Assembly: GCA_013297775.1 (NCBI GenBank)
Contig: JAAFIL010000013.1
Coordinates: forward strand, 1 to 64,000
Reading direction: 5' to 3'
DNA from: Bacteroidota bacterium
Lineage (GTDB): Bacteria; Bacteroidota; Bacteroidia; B-17B0; Aurantibacillaceae
Length of the DNA stretch: 64,000 nt
In this document: in pieces, positions 52,012 to 61,208 of the stretch
Layout of the letters: every line of letters starts with the position of its first letter
How positions within the stretch are numbered: position 1 is the stretch's first letter
Notes under the pieces: generated by a model
Databases searched by the model: none
What the model was told of the DNA's origin: nothing
Seen by the model: only the letters and a program-made list of their open reading frames with translations
Translations under genes and position numbers: made by a program

Positions 52012-52428
52012 TTATAATACTGGCCAAATAAACTGTATATTTTGCTTAATGTCGGGATGTAAACTTTTAGCAACTGGACAAGTTTGGGCGGCGTGTTCAT
52101 ATATTTTACGTTCTCTTTCGCTATATGCGTAAGTGGGCATGGTAATCGTTATCTGAATTTCACCGATGCGTCGCGGTTCGGCATACATGATTTTAAGCAC
52201 TTCAGCTTTTGCTCCCTCTATGGGTGTCATATCTTCTTTCTTGGCGGCTATTCCCATAATGGAAAGCATACAGCAGGCTAAAGAGGTGGCCGTTAAATCG
52301 GTGGGCGAAAAGGCTTCTCCTTTACCATGATTATCTTTTGGTGCGTCGGTTACGAGTTCATTTCCACTTTGGAGGTGGACTGCAATGGTGCGCAAATGCC
52401 CTTTGTATTCAACTAAACTTGTTTGCAT
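52012..52428 (-). CDS. OsmC family protein
   Basis: A 138-residue OsmC/Ohr-like protein: F-S-P-T-D-L-T-A-T-S-L-A-C-C with the first peroxidatic-type Cys and C-P-V-A-K-S-L with the second. These proteins are thiol peroxidases acting on organic hydroperoxides, or close relatives; two adjacent Cys at the first site (L-A-C-C) are common in the OsmC-like subfamily. It is divergent from the outer-membrane protein gene at 52507. Confidence 0.9.
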   Translation of the reverse strand: MQTSLVEYKGHLRTIAVHLQSGNELVTDAPKDNHGKGEAFSPTDLTATSLACCMLSIMGIAAKKEDMTPIEGAKAEVLKIMYAEPRRIGEIQITITMPTYAYSERERKIYEHAAQTCPVAKSLHPDIKQNIQFIWPVL

Positions 52429-52506
52429 AACGTTTGTTTTTAATTTTAACGCGTATTAATACTTAACGATTTTAAATGTAATACTATTATTTCGTAAATT
52501 TGAATT

Positions 52507-53262
52507 ATGTTAAAAAAGCTGATAGTTAGTTTATTAACCTTTTTATGTGTTCAGCCGGTTTGTGGGCAAAGTGCCATTGACGCAATGAATAGCGGGCAAG
52601 ATGTAAACGTACTGTTTAAGAATGAAGCCAACGGTAAATTTTTTATCCACTCGCGCGGCATTGGCTTTGCGTATCGTCGCTTAAAGCATGTTACAGCTAA
52701 AAATAAATCGGTATTAGATCTTGAGTTCACAACACTACGTCACCCAAAAGAAATAAAAGTTGTTGGAACAGCAGAGAATAATAAACGTTTCGTATATGGT
52801 AAAGTGAACTCTGTTTATTGCTTGCGCGCTGGGGTTGGCATACAACATGCCTTATTTAAAAAGGCTGATCGCAAGGCTATTGAAATACGTTTGCATTATT
52901 TGTTGGGAGTTACAGCGGCTATTGCAAAACCTTATTATGTTCAAATTTTTAGAGGGGATGCAGTGAATGGATTTACGCAAAAATCGGTACCATTTAATGC
53001 TAATACTTTTACGCAAGATTCGATTATAGGGAAAGGTAATTTTTTAGATGGAATTGCCGACACCCGAATTTATCCTGCAGTTAATGCACGGGTTAATCTT
53101 AGTTTTGAATACGCCCCATTATCGTATATGGTACGTGCTTTTGAGTTAGGTGTATCTGCCGATTTTTATCCAGTAGGTTTGCCAATGATGGCTCGAAATC
53201 CTAAAGAAAATTTAATAGTAACGGTACATGCTGGATTTGTATTCGGCAAAAAGTGGTTCTAA
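52507..53262 (+). CDS. Exported outer-membrane beta-barrel-like protein
   Basis: A 251-residue protein with a signal peptide ([15 protein letters not shown] ending V-C-G-Q) and alternating amphipathic strands up to a terminal aromatic residue (F-V-F-G-K-K-W-F). The strand pattern suggests a small outer-membrane barrel. I do not recognise the family name. lipA starts 1 bp after its stop, so the two are co-transcribed. Confidence 0.75.
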   Translation: MLKKLIVSLLTFLCVQPVCGQSAIDAMNSGQDVNVLFKNEANGKFFIHSRGIGFAYRRLKHVTAKNKSVLDLEFTTLRHPKEIKVVGTAENNKRFVYGKVNSVYCLRAGVGIQHALFKKADRKAIEIRLHYLLGVTAAIAKPYYVQIFRGDAVNGFTQKSVPFNANTFTQDSIIGKGNFLDGIADTRIYPAVNARVNLSFEYAPLSYMVRAFELGVSADFYPVGLPMMARNPKENLIVTVHAGFVFGKKWF

Positions 53263-53263
53263 T

Positions 53264-54151
53264 ATGGAAATGAAAACAGAAGCGCAGATGGATACCGCCG
53301 AAATCCCTCAACGATTAAAAAAACCCGATTGGCTACGTGTAAAATTACCAACAGGGCAAGAATACGTTAATGTTCGCAGCATTGTTTCTAAACATAAATT
53401 ACACACCATTTGCGAAAGTGGAAATTGTCCGAATATGGGCGAGTGTTGGGGTGCAGGAACCGCCACGTTTATGATTTTAGGAAATATTTGTACCCGCAGT
53501 TGCGGCTTTTGCGCCGTAGCTACTGGTAAACCTAAACCTGCCGATTGGGATGAACCTAAGCGTGTAGCCAATTCAGTAAAATTAATGGGCGTTAAACATT
53601 GTGTAATTACCAGTGTTGACCGCGATGATTTAAAAGATGGTGGCTCTATTATTTGGGCCGAAACTATAAAAGCCATTCGTGCCGAAAGCCCTGAAACTAA
53701 ATTTGAGTGCCTTATACCCGATTTTGCTGGAAAATGGGAAAATTTACAACGAATCATTGATGTACAACCCGACATTGTATCTCATAACATAGAAACAGTA
53801 AGGCGATTAACGGCTCAAGTACGCATTCAAGCCAAATACGATCGAAGCCTAGAAGTGCTTAAACGCTTAGATGAGGCAGGCGTAAAAACAAAAAGTGGAG
53901 TAATGGTTGGTTTAGGCGAAACCGAAGCAGAAATTTATGAAACCATTAACGACTTGGCCGCCGTAAAATGCGATGTTATTACCATTGGACAATACTTGCA
54001 GCCAACGCCCAAACACTTGCCAGTTGCTCGTTTTGTGCATCCTGATGATTTCGCTAAATATAAAGTTTATGCTTTAGAAAAAGGCTTTAGGTATGTGGAA
54101 AGCGGCCCATTGGTGCGCTCCTCTTATCATGCGGAAAAACATATTTTCTAA
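53264..54151 (+). CDS. lipA: Lipoyl synthase
   Basis: A radical-SAM enzyme inserting two sulfurs into octanoyl groups of lipoyl-dependent complexes. I start at the ATG one base after the previous stop (295 residues), not the upstream in-frame ATG at 53228 that lies inside the previous gene. Both cysteine clusters are present: [12 protein letters not shown] (auxiliary cluster) and C-T-R-S-C-G-F-C (radical-SAM C-x3-C-x2-C). The closing R-S-S-Y-H-A-E contains the conserved serine ligand of the auxiliary cluster. Confidence 0.95.
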   Translation: MEMKTEAQMDTAEIPQRLKKPDWLRVKLPTGQEYVNVRSIVSKHKLHTICESGNCPNMGECWGAGTATFMILGNICTRSCGFCAVATGKPKPADWDEPKRVANSVKLMGVKHCVITSVDRDDLKDGGSIIWAETIKAIRAESPETKFECLIPDFAGKWENLQRIIDVQPDIVSHNIETVRRLTAQVRIQAKYDRSLEVLKRLDEAGVKTKSGVMVGLGETEAEIYETINDLAAVKCDVITIGQYLQPTPKHLPVARFVHPDDFAKYKVYALEKGFRYVESGPLVRSSYHAEKHIF

Positions 54152-54255
54152 AAAGGGATTATACTCGACCTATTGAATAAAAGATTAGTCTAAAATAAAG
54201 TAAACCCTACTTCGCTTTAGATTTAAAAGACTACATTTAGCTAACGTTAAAAAGA

Positions 54256-55287
54256 ATGACATTGGAAGAAAAACACGTAGCCATTGCATTACAAGGAGGT
54301 GGCGCACACGGTGCTTTTACTTGGGGTGTATTAGATCGCTTATTAGAAGAAGAAGCCCTTGTAGCCGAAGCCATTTGTGGCACCAGCGCAGGAGCCGTTA
54401 ATGCAGTAGCCGTAGCTTACGGGCTGCACATGGGTGGTCCCGAAAAAGCCAAAGAACTACTCGAACAATTATGGCGTAAAGTTTCTTTAAGCGGTAGTTT
54501 TTTATTTAAGCCTGGTGCCTTCGATAAAATGTATGGCAGTGGCGATATTTACAACAGTGCAGGCTATATGTGGTTTAATGCGGTATCGCAAGTATTATCG
54601 CCTTATAATTTTAACCCGTTTAATTATAATCCTTTAAAGGATATATTAAACGATTTGATTGATTTTAAGGAGTTACAACTTTACAATAAAAAGAAATTAT
54701 TTATTTGCGCTACCAATGTGAAAACCAATCGTGCAAAAATTTTCACGAATAAGGAGATAACAGCCGACGCCGTTATGGCTAGTGCGTGTTTACCTTTTCT
54801 TTTTCAAGCGGTTGAAATAGATGGCGATTACTACTGGGATGGTGGATATATGGGTAACCCACCAGTATTTCCGATGATTACTAATACGAAGGTAAAAGAT
54901 ATATTACTCGTTAAAATTAATTCTATTAATATCAATTCAGTACCTACTACGGCGCGCGATATTGCCGATCGGGTTAACGAGATTTCATTTAATAGCAGTT
55001 TAATAAACGAAATGCGACTCATCCATTACCGAAATGAATTGTTTAGAAATGGGATTTTAAAAGTAGATGATAAAATGAATCGTGAAATTTTTATCCACAC
55101 CATTAGCGGTTACGACGCGTTAAGTCAGTTAAGTTATAGCAGTAAAATGAATACCAGTTGGGATTTTTTATTGGAATTAAAAAATAAGGGGCGTGAAGTA
55201 GCCTCGCGTTGGCTCGAAAACGACTTTAATGAAGTTGGCATCAAATCTACGTTTGACGTTGAAGAACATTTTTTTGAACAGTTATAA
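54256..55287 (+). CDS. Patatin-like phospholipase
   Basis: A 343-residue patatin-family lipid acyl hydrolase. L-Q-G-G-G-A-H-G-A-F is the oxyanion glycine loop, G-T-S-A-G the nucleophile elbow (Ser near residue 43) and D-G-G-Y the catalytic Asp motif (near 199), completing the Ser-Asp dyad. There is no signal peptide, so it appears cytoplasmic or peripherally membrane-bound. It stands 104 bp after lipA. The following 55288-55483 holds no credible gene. Confidence 0.92.
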   Translation: MTLEEKHVAIALQGGGAHGAFTWGVLDRLLEEEALVAEAICGTSAGAVNAVAVAYGLHMGGPEKAKELLEQLWRKVSLSGSFLFKPGAFDKMYGSGDIYNSAGYMWFNAVSQVLSPYNFNPFNYNPLKDILNDLIDFKELQLYNKKKLFICATNVKTNRAKIFTNKEITADAVMASACLPFLFQAVEIDGDYYWDGGYMGNPPVFPMITNTKVKDILLVKINSININSVPTTARDIADRVNEISFNSSLINEMRLIHYRNELFRNGILKVDDKMNREIFIHTISGYDALSQLSYSSKMNTSWDFLLELKNKGREVASRWLENDFNEVGIKSTFDVEEHFFEQL

Positions 55288-55483
55288 TTGGAGAAGTTAT
55301 TTAAAGTCAAACTAAGTAAAGCCTTTACGCGCCTTTTTGATTTTTACTTCGTTAAATCTTTCGAGATAAATAGTCCATTATCTCTACAAAATTTGCCTCT
55401 TAAAAATCAAAAATTCACTGTAAATCATTTATTTATTTCAACTTTAAATAACTTCGGAATAAACTTCTTTAGTTTACAAAACA

Positions 55484-56386
55484 ATGCTTAAAATTGCTTG
55501 GAATGCTTTGTATGCGCATCCTTTACCCGAAGGTCATCGGTTTCCAATGTTAAAGTATGAGTTAATTCCTGAGCAACTGCAATACGAAGGAACCGTTAGT
55601 ACGGCGAATTTTTTTTCGCCAAAGTGTTGCGACTCTGAAGATGTTTTGCGCGCGCACACTTCCACTTATTTTCAACAGTTAATCACTCAAACATTAGACC
55701 ATCAACATATTCGGCGCATTGGGTTTCCGCTATCGCCACAGTTGGTTGAGCGTGAGTTGCAAATTTTACAAGGCACCATTCAAAATACAGTATATGCCAA
55801 ACAATTTGGCGTAAGCATGAATATTGCTGGCGGCACACATCATGCTTACTCTAACCGTGGCGAAGGTTTTTGTTTACTGAATGATATGGCTGTGGCAGCT
55901 TATTACTTATTACAGCATCGCTTATCGCAAAAAATTTTGATTGTTGATTTAGATGTACATCAAGGTAATGGAACCGCCGAAATTTTTAGAACAGAACCGC
56001 GTGTGTTTACATTTAGTATGCACGGAGCTAAAAATTTTCCAGCTCAAAAAGAACAATCCGATTTGGATATAGCTTTACCCGACGGCACAGACGATGCTAC
56101 TTATTTGAAGCAACTCTACACAACATTGCCCCGTTTATTAGAAGAAGTGCAACCCGATTTTATATTTTACCAAAGTGGCGTTGATGTTTTGGAAACCGAT
56201 AAATTAGGACGCTTGAGTTTAAGTTTAGAAGGCTGTAAACAACGCGATAGATTTGTGTTGGAAATCTGTAAAATTAATCAGATACCAGTAGCTGTTTCGA
56301 TGGGAGGCGGTTATTCGGAAGCAATTAAAATTATTGTAGAAGCCCATTGTAACACATTTAGAGTAGCCCAAGAATTATTTTTCTGA
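55484..56386 (+). CDS. Histone deacetylase-family amidohydrolase
   Basis: A 300-residue zinc amidohydrolase of the HDAC/acetoin-utilisation (AcuC) and acetylpolyamine deacetylase family. Visible: G-G-T-H-H-A with the tandem His, G-F-C-L-L-N-D, D-L-D-V-H-Q-G-N-G-T with the zinc Asp and His, the later Asp in S-G-V-D-V-L and G-G-G-Y-S. The substrate may be acetyl-lysine or acetylated polyamines. It appears monocistronic, convergent with the polyprenyl synthase gene. Confidence 0.92.
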   Translation: MLKIAWNALYAHPLPEGHRFPMLKYELIPEQLQYEGTVSTANFFSPKCCDSEDVLRAHTSTYFQQLITQTLDHQHIRRIGFPLSPQLVERELQILQGTIQNTVYAKQFGVSMNIAGGTHHAYSNRGEGFCLLNDMAVAAYYLLQHRLSQKILIVDLDVHQGNGTAEIFRTEPRVFTFSMHGAKNFPAQKEQSDLDIALPDGTDDATYLKQLYTTLPRLLEEVQPDFIFYQSGVDVLETDKLGRLSLSLEGCKQRDRFVLEICKINQIPVAVSMGGGYSEAIKIIVEAHCNTFRVAQELFF

Positions 56387-56432
56387 AAAAACGGAGTATA
56401 AACTGAGTTAAGAATTTTATTGAAGTTTAGTA

Positions 56433-57422
56433 TTAAATGGTACGATTTAGCAAAGCATAAGCAAACGTTTCTAGTCGTAAACGTTTTTCGCTATCAACGT
56501 TTAATTGATGTAAAAATGAAATGGCTTTAGCGGTATGTTTATCAGCTTCTGCCTGAACCAACTCGCGAATGTTGAGTTCGGTATATAGAGCTTTCATTTC
56601 ACTCACTTTTTTTTCTGCTTCGTTTGTGCTTAATTGCAGCATCAAGTTTAGTCGTTTGGTTTGGTCTGCATTTGCCAATTCCATTGCCTTTAAAAGTAAA
56701 AATGTTTTTTTATTAGCAATAATATCACCACCTACCTGTTTCCCAAATGCTTCAGGTTTATCGGTGAACGCATCTAGCATATCATCTAACAATTGAAATG
56801 CAATACCCAAATGTTTTCCAAAATTATAAATTGCTATTTGTTGAATGTTAGTGGCATTGGCACAAATAGCACCCATTTGTAAACTGCAACCCAAAAGAAC
56901 GGCTGTTTTAAAACTAATCATTTGAATATAGTCTTCTACGCTTACCCGTTCTTCCTGTTCAAAATTCATGTCCCATTGCTGACCTTCACACACTTCGATA
57001 GAGGTTTGTGTAAAAACGTTTAAAAGGTTTTTTAATTGGTTGGCCTCTTCTGTTTGCAATACATCAAAGGCTTTCACCAGCATTACATCGCCACTTAAAA
57101 TAGCAATGTTGGTATTCCACTTTTTATGAACGGTGGCTTGGTTTCGCCGTAGAGGCGCGGCATCTAAAATATCGTCGTGTATAAGCGAAAAATTATGAAA
57201 TAATTCCACGCTCATGGCGGCGTTTAGTGCATTTCGTGGATCTGCACCAAACATATCGCAAGCAATAAGTGCTAATAAAGGGCGTAAGCGTTTACCACCT
57301 AAGTTTAAAATATATTGTTCGGGTTCGTATAATTCTTTTGGACGTTTTTCATTTAATTCTGAGGTGTAAATTTTTAAATGATCCAAAAAAAGTTTTAATA
57401 AAATAGTGTATTCTTTTACCAC
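56433..57422 (-). CDS. Polyprenyl diphosphate synthase
   Basis: A 329-residue trans-isoprenyl diphosphate synthase. The first Asp-rich motif is in L-I-H-D-D-I-L-D and the second in L-L-D-D-M-L-D; G-G-K-R-L-R-P near residue 46 binds the allylic diphosphate. It resembles the octaprenyl (quinone side-chain) enzymes of Bacteroidota, but product length cannot be read reliably. It follows rfbA by 18 bp. Confidence 0.92.
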   Translation of the reverse strand: MVKEYTILLKLFLDHLKIYTSELNEKRPKELYEPEQYILNLGGKRLRPLLALIACDMFGADPRNALNAAMSVELFHNFSLIHDDILDAAPLRRNQATVHKKWNTNIAILSGDVMLVKAFDVLQTEEANQLKNLLNVFTQTSIEVCEGQQWDMNFEQEERVSVEDYIQMISFKTAVLLGCSLQMGAICANATNIQQIAIYNFGKHLGIAFQLLDDMLDAFTDKPEAFGKQVGGDIIANKKTFLLLKAMELANADQTKRLNLMLQLSTNEAEKKVSEMKALYTELNIRELVQAEADKHTAKAISFLHQLNVDSEKRLRLETFAYALLNRTI

Positions 57423-57440
57423 AACCTTCTTACTTTTAAA

Positions 57441-58307
57441 TTACAGTTGATTAGCTTGTTCAATTAAGTAATTGCCATAACCGCTTTTGGTTAAGGGTTG
57501 TGCAATGCTAATGAGTTGCTCGCGGGTAATGTATCCCATTTTAAAAGCAACCTCTTCAATGCACCCAATTTTAAGTCCTTGACGTTCTTCAATAACTTGC
57601 ACAAATTGCCCCGCTTGCATTAACGAAGCAAACGTGCCTGTATCTAACCAAGCGGTTCCTCTATCCATAATGCTAACTTGCAATAAACCTTGTTGTAAAT
57701 AAACTTTATTCACGTCTGTAATTTCATATTCACCTCTGGCACTTGGTTTTAATTCTTTAGCAATTTGAACAACGCTGTTGTCGTAAAAATATAAACCAGG
57801 AACTGCATAATTACTTTTTGGAACCGTTGGTTTTTCCTCTATGCTGAGAACTTTATGCGTTTTATCAAATTCTACAACACCATAACGCTCTGGGTCGCTC
57901 ACATGATAGGCAAAAACAACACCTCCAACTGGGTTATTAATTTTTTGTAACATACGGCCTAAGCCTACCCCGTAAAATATATTATCACCTAATATAAGTG
58001 CTACTTTATCAGAGCCAATAAACGACTCGCCCAGCACAAACGCTTGTGCTAAACCATTGGGTACTTCTTGAACGATATAAGAAAATTTGCAACCAATTTG
58101 CTCGCCCGAGCCGAGTAATTTTTGAAAATTAGGTAAATCGTGGGGCGTTGAAATAATTAAAATTTCATTGATACCTGCCATCATTAAAACCGATAACGGA
58201 TAATAAATCATGGGTTTATCATAAATGGGCATCATTTGTTTACTCATGGCTAAAGTGAGTGGATGTAAACGCGTACCCGAACCTCCAGCTAAAATAATTC
58301 CTTTCAT
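57441..58307 (-). CDS. rfbA: Glucose-1-phosphate thymidylyltransferase
   Basis: A 288-residue Rfb[34 protein letters not shown] and [10 protein letters not shown] are all family motifs. It makes dTDP-glucose for dTDP-rhamnose and related sugars. It leads a two-gene unit with the polyprenyl synthase; the other rml genes are not in the window. Confidence 0.95.
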   Translation of the reverse strand: MKGIILAGGSGTRLHPLTLAMSKQMMPIYDKPMIYYPLSVLMMAGINEILIISTPHDLPNFQKLLGSGEQIGCKFSYIVQEVPNGLAQAFVLGESFIGSDKVALILGDNIFYGVGLGRMLQKINNPVGGVVFAYHVSDPERYGVVEFDKTHKVLSIEEKPTVPKSNYAVPGLYFYDNSVVQIAKELKPSARGEYEITDVNKVYLQQGLLQVSIMDRGTAWLDTGTFASLMQAGQFVQVIEERQGLKIGCIEEVAFKMGYITREQLISIAQPLTKSGYGNYLIEQANQL

Positions 58308-58569
58308 ATCATTTATTTTTTATAGATAAATTAATCGCTAATAATTGCCTCAAAAGCGTCTAAAAATACAAATAATCCTTTTAACCAAGATGATGCCTCA
58401 GGAATTTGTAGGGGTAATCGAAAGTTTAATATAAGTAAAACCTTTTCAATGGAGATTTATGCTGATTTGATTTTTGGTGGAATTGTTAACGTATTATTCT
58501 TCTATGATTTCTATTTGCCTTAATAAGAAGCGGATGATAAAGTAGGTTTTGTTTTAAGTTTTTTTAAAA

Positions 58570-58754
58570 TTTAGTATTAACCATTCTATCAAAACTAAGC
58601 TCTATTTAATCTTAAAACTACCACTTATTTATTTAAACCGACCATTTACCAATATTTTTCGTTTATTTATTAGTAAACCTTTTAAAAATATCTTAGTTTC
58701 ACTATCTTTATAATATCTCTCACACAGATATTAAATAATTAAATAATTTATTAC
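58570..58754 (+). promoter_or_regulatory. Conserved upstream region of T9SS paralogue 1
   Basis: This ~185-bp segment is closely repeated at 61026-61208, before the second paralogue. Best conserved is the stretch TTTATAATATCTCTCACACA followed by GATATTAAATAA, just before the ATG, which is likely to contain the promoter and leader. No exact TAnnTTTG box is present. The rest of 58308-58754 holds nothing I recognise. Confidence 0.55.
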
Positions 58755-60854
58755 ATGAAAAAACATTTATTTTTAGGGAGTGCTTTACTAATCAGTATTA
58801 GTGCCTATCCTCAACAAGAGCGGAAGTTTAAAGCAACAGGATGCGTAAACACTGCTAACGAATTAAAAAAAAGGTTTGCGTTAGATGAAACGACTTTACC
58901 TCAACAAAAAATGACTCAAAATGTAAACACTACATTAGAAGAGCCTACAACTGCTACAAATGCAAAATCGAGTGCTGCTAGTGCTGCCATTACAGTGCTT
59001 CCTATCGGTGGCTCAATTAACGCGTTTGGGATGCTAGAGAGTGCTACCAAAAATTTACGGTGGAATAAAAATGTAGATGCTGTAACGTTTGTACACCGTA
59101 AAAGCCCAACGTATGTAGCTTCGCCCGGAAATAATTCAGGAGCTATTGTAACTTTACTTTCGGCTAACATGGGTGCCACTTGGGATAGTACTTGTATTTG
59201 GGCCGACGCAATTAATGCAGGTCGTTTTCCACAAGGCGGTTTATACAGTGCGCCAGGTAACACCAATTTACAAAACGCTTACATTGTAGGGATGGGTCCA
59301 ACTGTAGCTAGTAATGCTTTTACAGGAACTTGGTTAGCCAGTAAGCAGGTTAGTGTAACTCCTAAAAACACGCAGGGTACCGATGTGCAATTTTTTGGTA
59401 ACGCTGCACCAACAGGGCCTTTTGGCAAAGCCGATTATGTAAGAACTGGTTTCGATATCACTGACGATGGCGTAGTACACGGTATTGGTCCTGTATTTGT
59501 TGATATTAATAACACAACTACCGACGGTTTAAGTGGCGCAGAAATTATTAAAGGTGTATTTAGTGCGGGTGCTTTCGTATGGAGTTCAACAAACATTACC
59601 CCACCTGTTACTACTGATGTGAGCGGAGATAAAGTATTAACCAACACACCTAACATGGCTTGGAACGAAGCAGGCACAGTAGGTTATGCTATGTTTTTAG
59701 GTTCTCGTCAAGGAGCAACTGGTTCTAATGTAGGCTTACAACCACTTATTTACAAATCAACAAATAGTGGGGCTTCTTGGTCTTTATTGAATAATATAGA
59801 TTTCAACTTACCAGCCATGCAAACAGTTTTAGACCGTCTTGCGCCAGTAACTACCAATTCTAACTTGGTTGTACCTTACTTTAGCACTGGCGACGGGATT
59901 GATATAACAGTAGATGCTAACAATAATTTACACATTGGCTGTTTTATTCAATCAGCCAATAGCAATCACCCCGACTCTACTTTCTTTATAAGTACTTTTG
60001 GTGGACGACGTTTTATTTATACTGGTGGTGGTTTCCCTTATGTTTATGACTTTATGGGTGATGGCTCTGCTCCTTGGAAAGTTTTCACCATTGACTCAGC
60101 ACAAACCGAAGCACCAAGTGGTAACTCTGCCTCTTCAAGTTTCTCTGCCAATCCTATAACAGATGTTGATGCTAACGGTAACAAACAAGTTTCTAGTTCT
60201 CGTTTGCAACTTTCTCGAAGCATAGTGGGCGACCGCATTGCTTTCGTTTATGTAGAGGGTGATACGACTCAAACGACGAGTAAATTTTTACAATTTCCAA
60301 ACATAAAAGCACGTTTGGTGTGTACCGCTAACAATACAGTAACCATTGATCCCAATATCACAAATATGACCGCAAATTTACCTAGTGGTGCAATTAACAA
60401 CCGTGTTAAAGGGAAAGCGTATTTTCACCATGTATCTCCAAAGATGAAGGCAAGTTCAAATTCTTTATTTCAAATTCCAATTACAGTAACTAATAGTGCA
60501 CCATTGGTTTCACAAGGAGCCAATAGCCATTATTACATTTCTGGAGAAATTTCAAATTTTTCATGCACTGTAAATGTTGATGAAAATAAACCCAATGCTA
60601 AAGATTTAGCTTATGGTTTAATCCCTAATCCGGCAAAAGACAAAGTTAGTTTAAACGTAAAATTAAATACAGCTAATGCCATTGATGTATCGGTTTACAA
60701 CACGGTAGGTCAATTAGTAAAACAACTTAAAAACAATGGCGAAGTTGGAGAGAACAACATTTCATTGAGTTTAGAAAACTTAACATCAGGTATTTATATG
60801 GTAAAAGTTTCAGTAAATGGACTAACGACTACCAAAAAATTAATTGTTGAATAG
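58755..60854 (+). CDS. T9SS type A secreted protein, tandem paralogue 1
   Basis: A 699-residue secreted protein with signal peptide (M-K-K-H-L-F-L-G-S-A-L-L-I-S-I-S, ending A-Y-P-Q-Q). The large middle has BNR-like pieces such as K-S-T-N-S-G-A-S-W-S and S-A-N-M-G-A-T-W-D-S, so it is probably a beta-propeller. The T9SS type A sorting domain ends it: L-I-P-N-P-A-K-D-K-V, V-S-V-Y-N-T-V-G-Q-L-V and L-T-S-G-I-Y-M-V. It is a tandem duplicate of the gene at 61209 and is followed by its own terminator. Adhesin or hydrolase function is not apparent. Confidence 0.88.
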   Translation: MKKHLFLGSALLISISAYPQQERKFKATGCVNTANELKKRFALDETTLPQQKMTQNVNTTLEEPTTATNAKSSAASAAITVLPIGGSINAFGMLESATKNLRWNKNVDAVTFVHRKSPTYVASPGNNSGAIVTLLSANMGATWDSTCIWADAINAGRFPQGGLYSAPGNTNLQNAYIVGMGPTVASNAFTGTWLASKQVSVTPKNTQGTDVQFFGNAAPTGPFGKADYVRTGFDITDDGVVHGIGPVFVDINNTTTDGLSGAEIIKGVFSAGAFVWSSTNITPPVTTDVSGDKVLTNTPNMAWNEAGTVGYAMFLGSRQGATGSNVGLQPLIYKSTNSGASWSLLNNIDFNLPAMQTVLDRLAPVTTNSNLVVPYFSTGDGIDITVDANNNLHIGCFIQSANSNHPDSTFFISTFGGRRFIYTGGGFPYVYDFMGDGSAPWKVFTIDSAQTEAPSGNSASSSFSANPITDVDANGNKQVSSSRLQLSRSIVGDRIAFVYVEGDTTQTTSKFLQFPNIKARLVCTANNTVTIDPNITNMTANLPSGAINNRVKGKAYFHHVSPKMKASSNSLFQIPITVTNSAPLVSQGANSHYYISGEISNFSCTVNVDENKPNAKDLAYGLIPNPAKDKVSLNVKLNTANAIDVSVYNTVGQLVKQLKNNGEVGENNISLSLENLTSGIYMVKVSVNGLTTTKKLIVE

Positions 60855-60879
60855 TAATTGCTTCTAATCAAAATTCAGG

Positions 60880-60917
60880 GAGGCTGTTTCACAACTTTTG
60901 TGAACAGCCTCTTTTTA
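60880..60917 (+). terminator. Terminator after T9SS paralogue 1
   Basis: GAGGCTGTTTCACAA pairs with TTGTGAACAGCCTC (one bulge) over about 14 bp and is followed by CTTTTTA. The stem sequence is unlike that after paralogue 2. Confidence 0.85.
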
Positions 60918-61025
60918 TTGTTAAAAAGTATAGCTAAGTATTTATTTCATACCTTTCAGGTAACTCAGTTTTATACTTATAACCACCTCTTTTTCCGCAT
61001 AAGTATTTGTTAAAATAGTTGCTTT

Positions 61026-61208
61026 TGGCATTAATCATTCTATCAAAACTAAAATTTATTTAATCCTAGAACTACCACTTATTTGTTTAAACTGACCAAT
61101 TACCAATATTTTTCGCCCATTTATTAGTAAACTGGTTAAAAATACCTTAGCTTCACTAAATTTATAATATCTCTCACACAGATATTAAATAACTAAATAA
61201 TTTATTAC
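61026..61208 (+). promoter_or_regulatory. Conserved upstream region of T9SS paralogue 2
   Basis: The copy of the 58570-58754 region, with about one base in eight changed by eye; again TTTATAATATCTCTCACACA lies close to the ATG. Only a terminator and A/T-rich sequence lie between the previous stop (60854) and this region. Confidence 0.55.

Noticed and set aside
54180-54200. AGTCTAAA half-site resembling the MntR box before the patatin gene
   Set aside because: Only one half matches and nearby A/T-rich sequence makes a chance match likely.
55288-55491. 67-codon frame after the patatin gene
   Set aside because: It starts with TTG directly after the stop, overlaps the HDAC-like gene and has no conserved features; it is probably read-through sequence.
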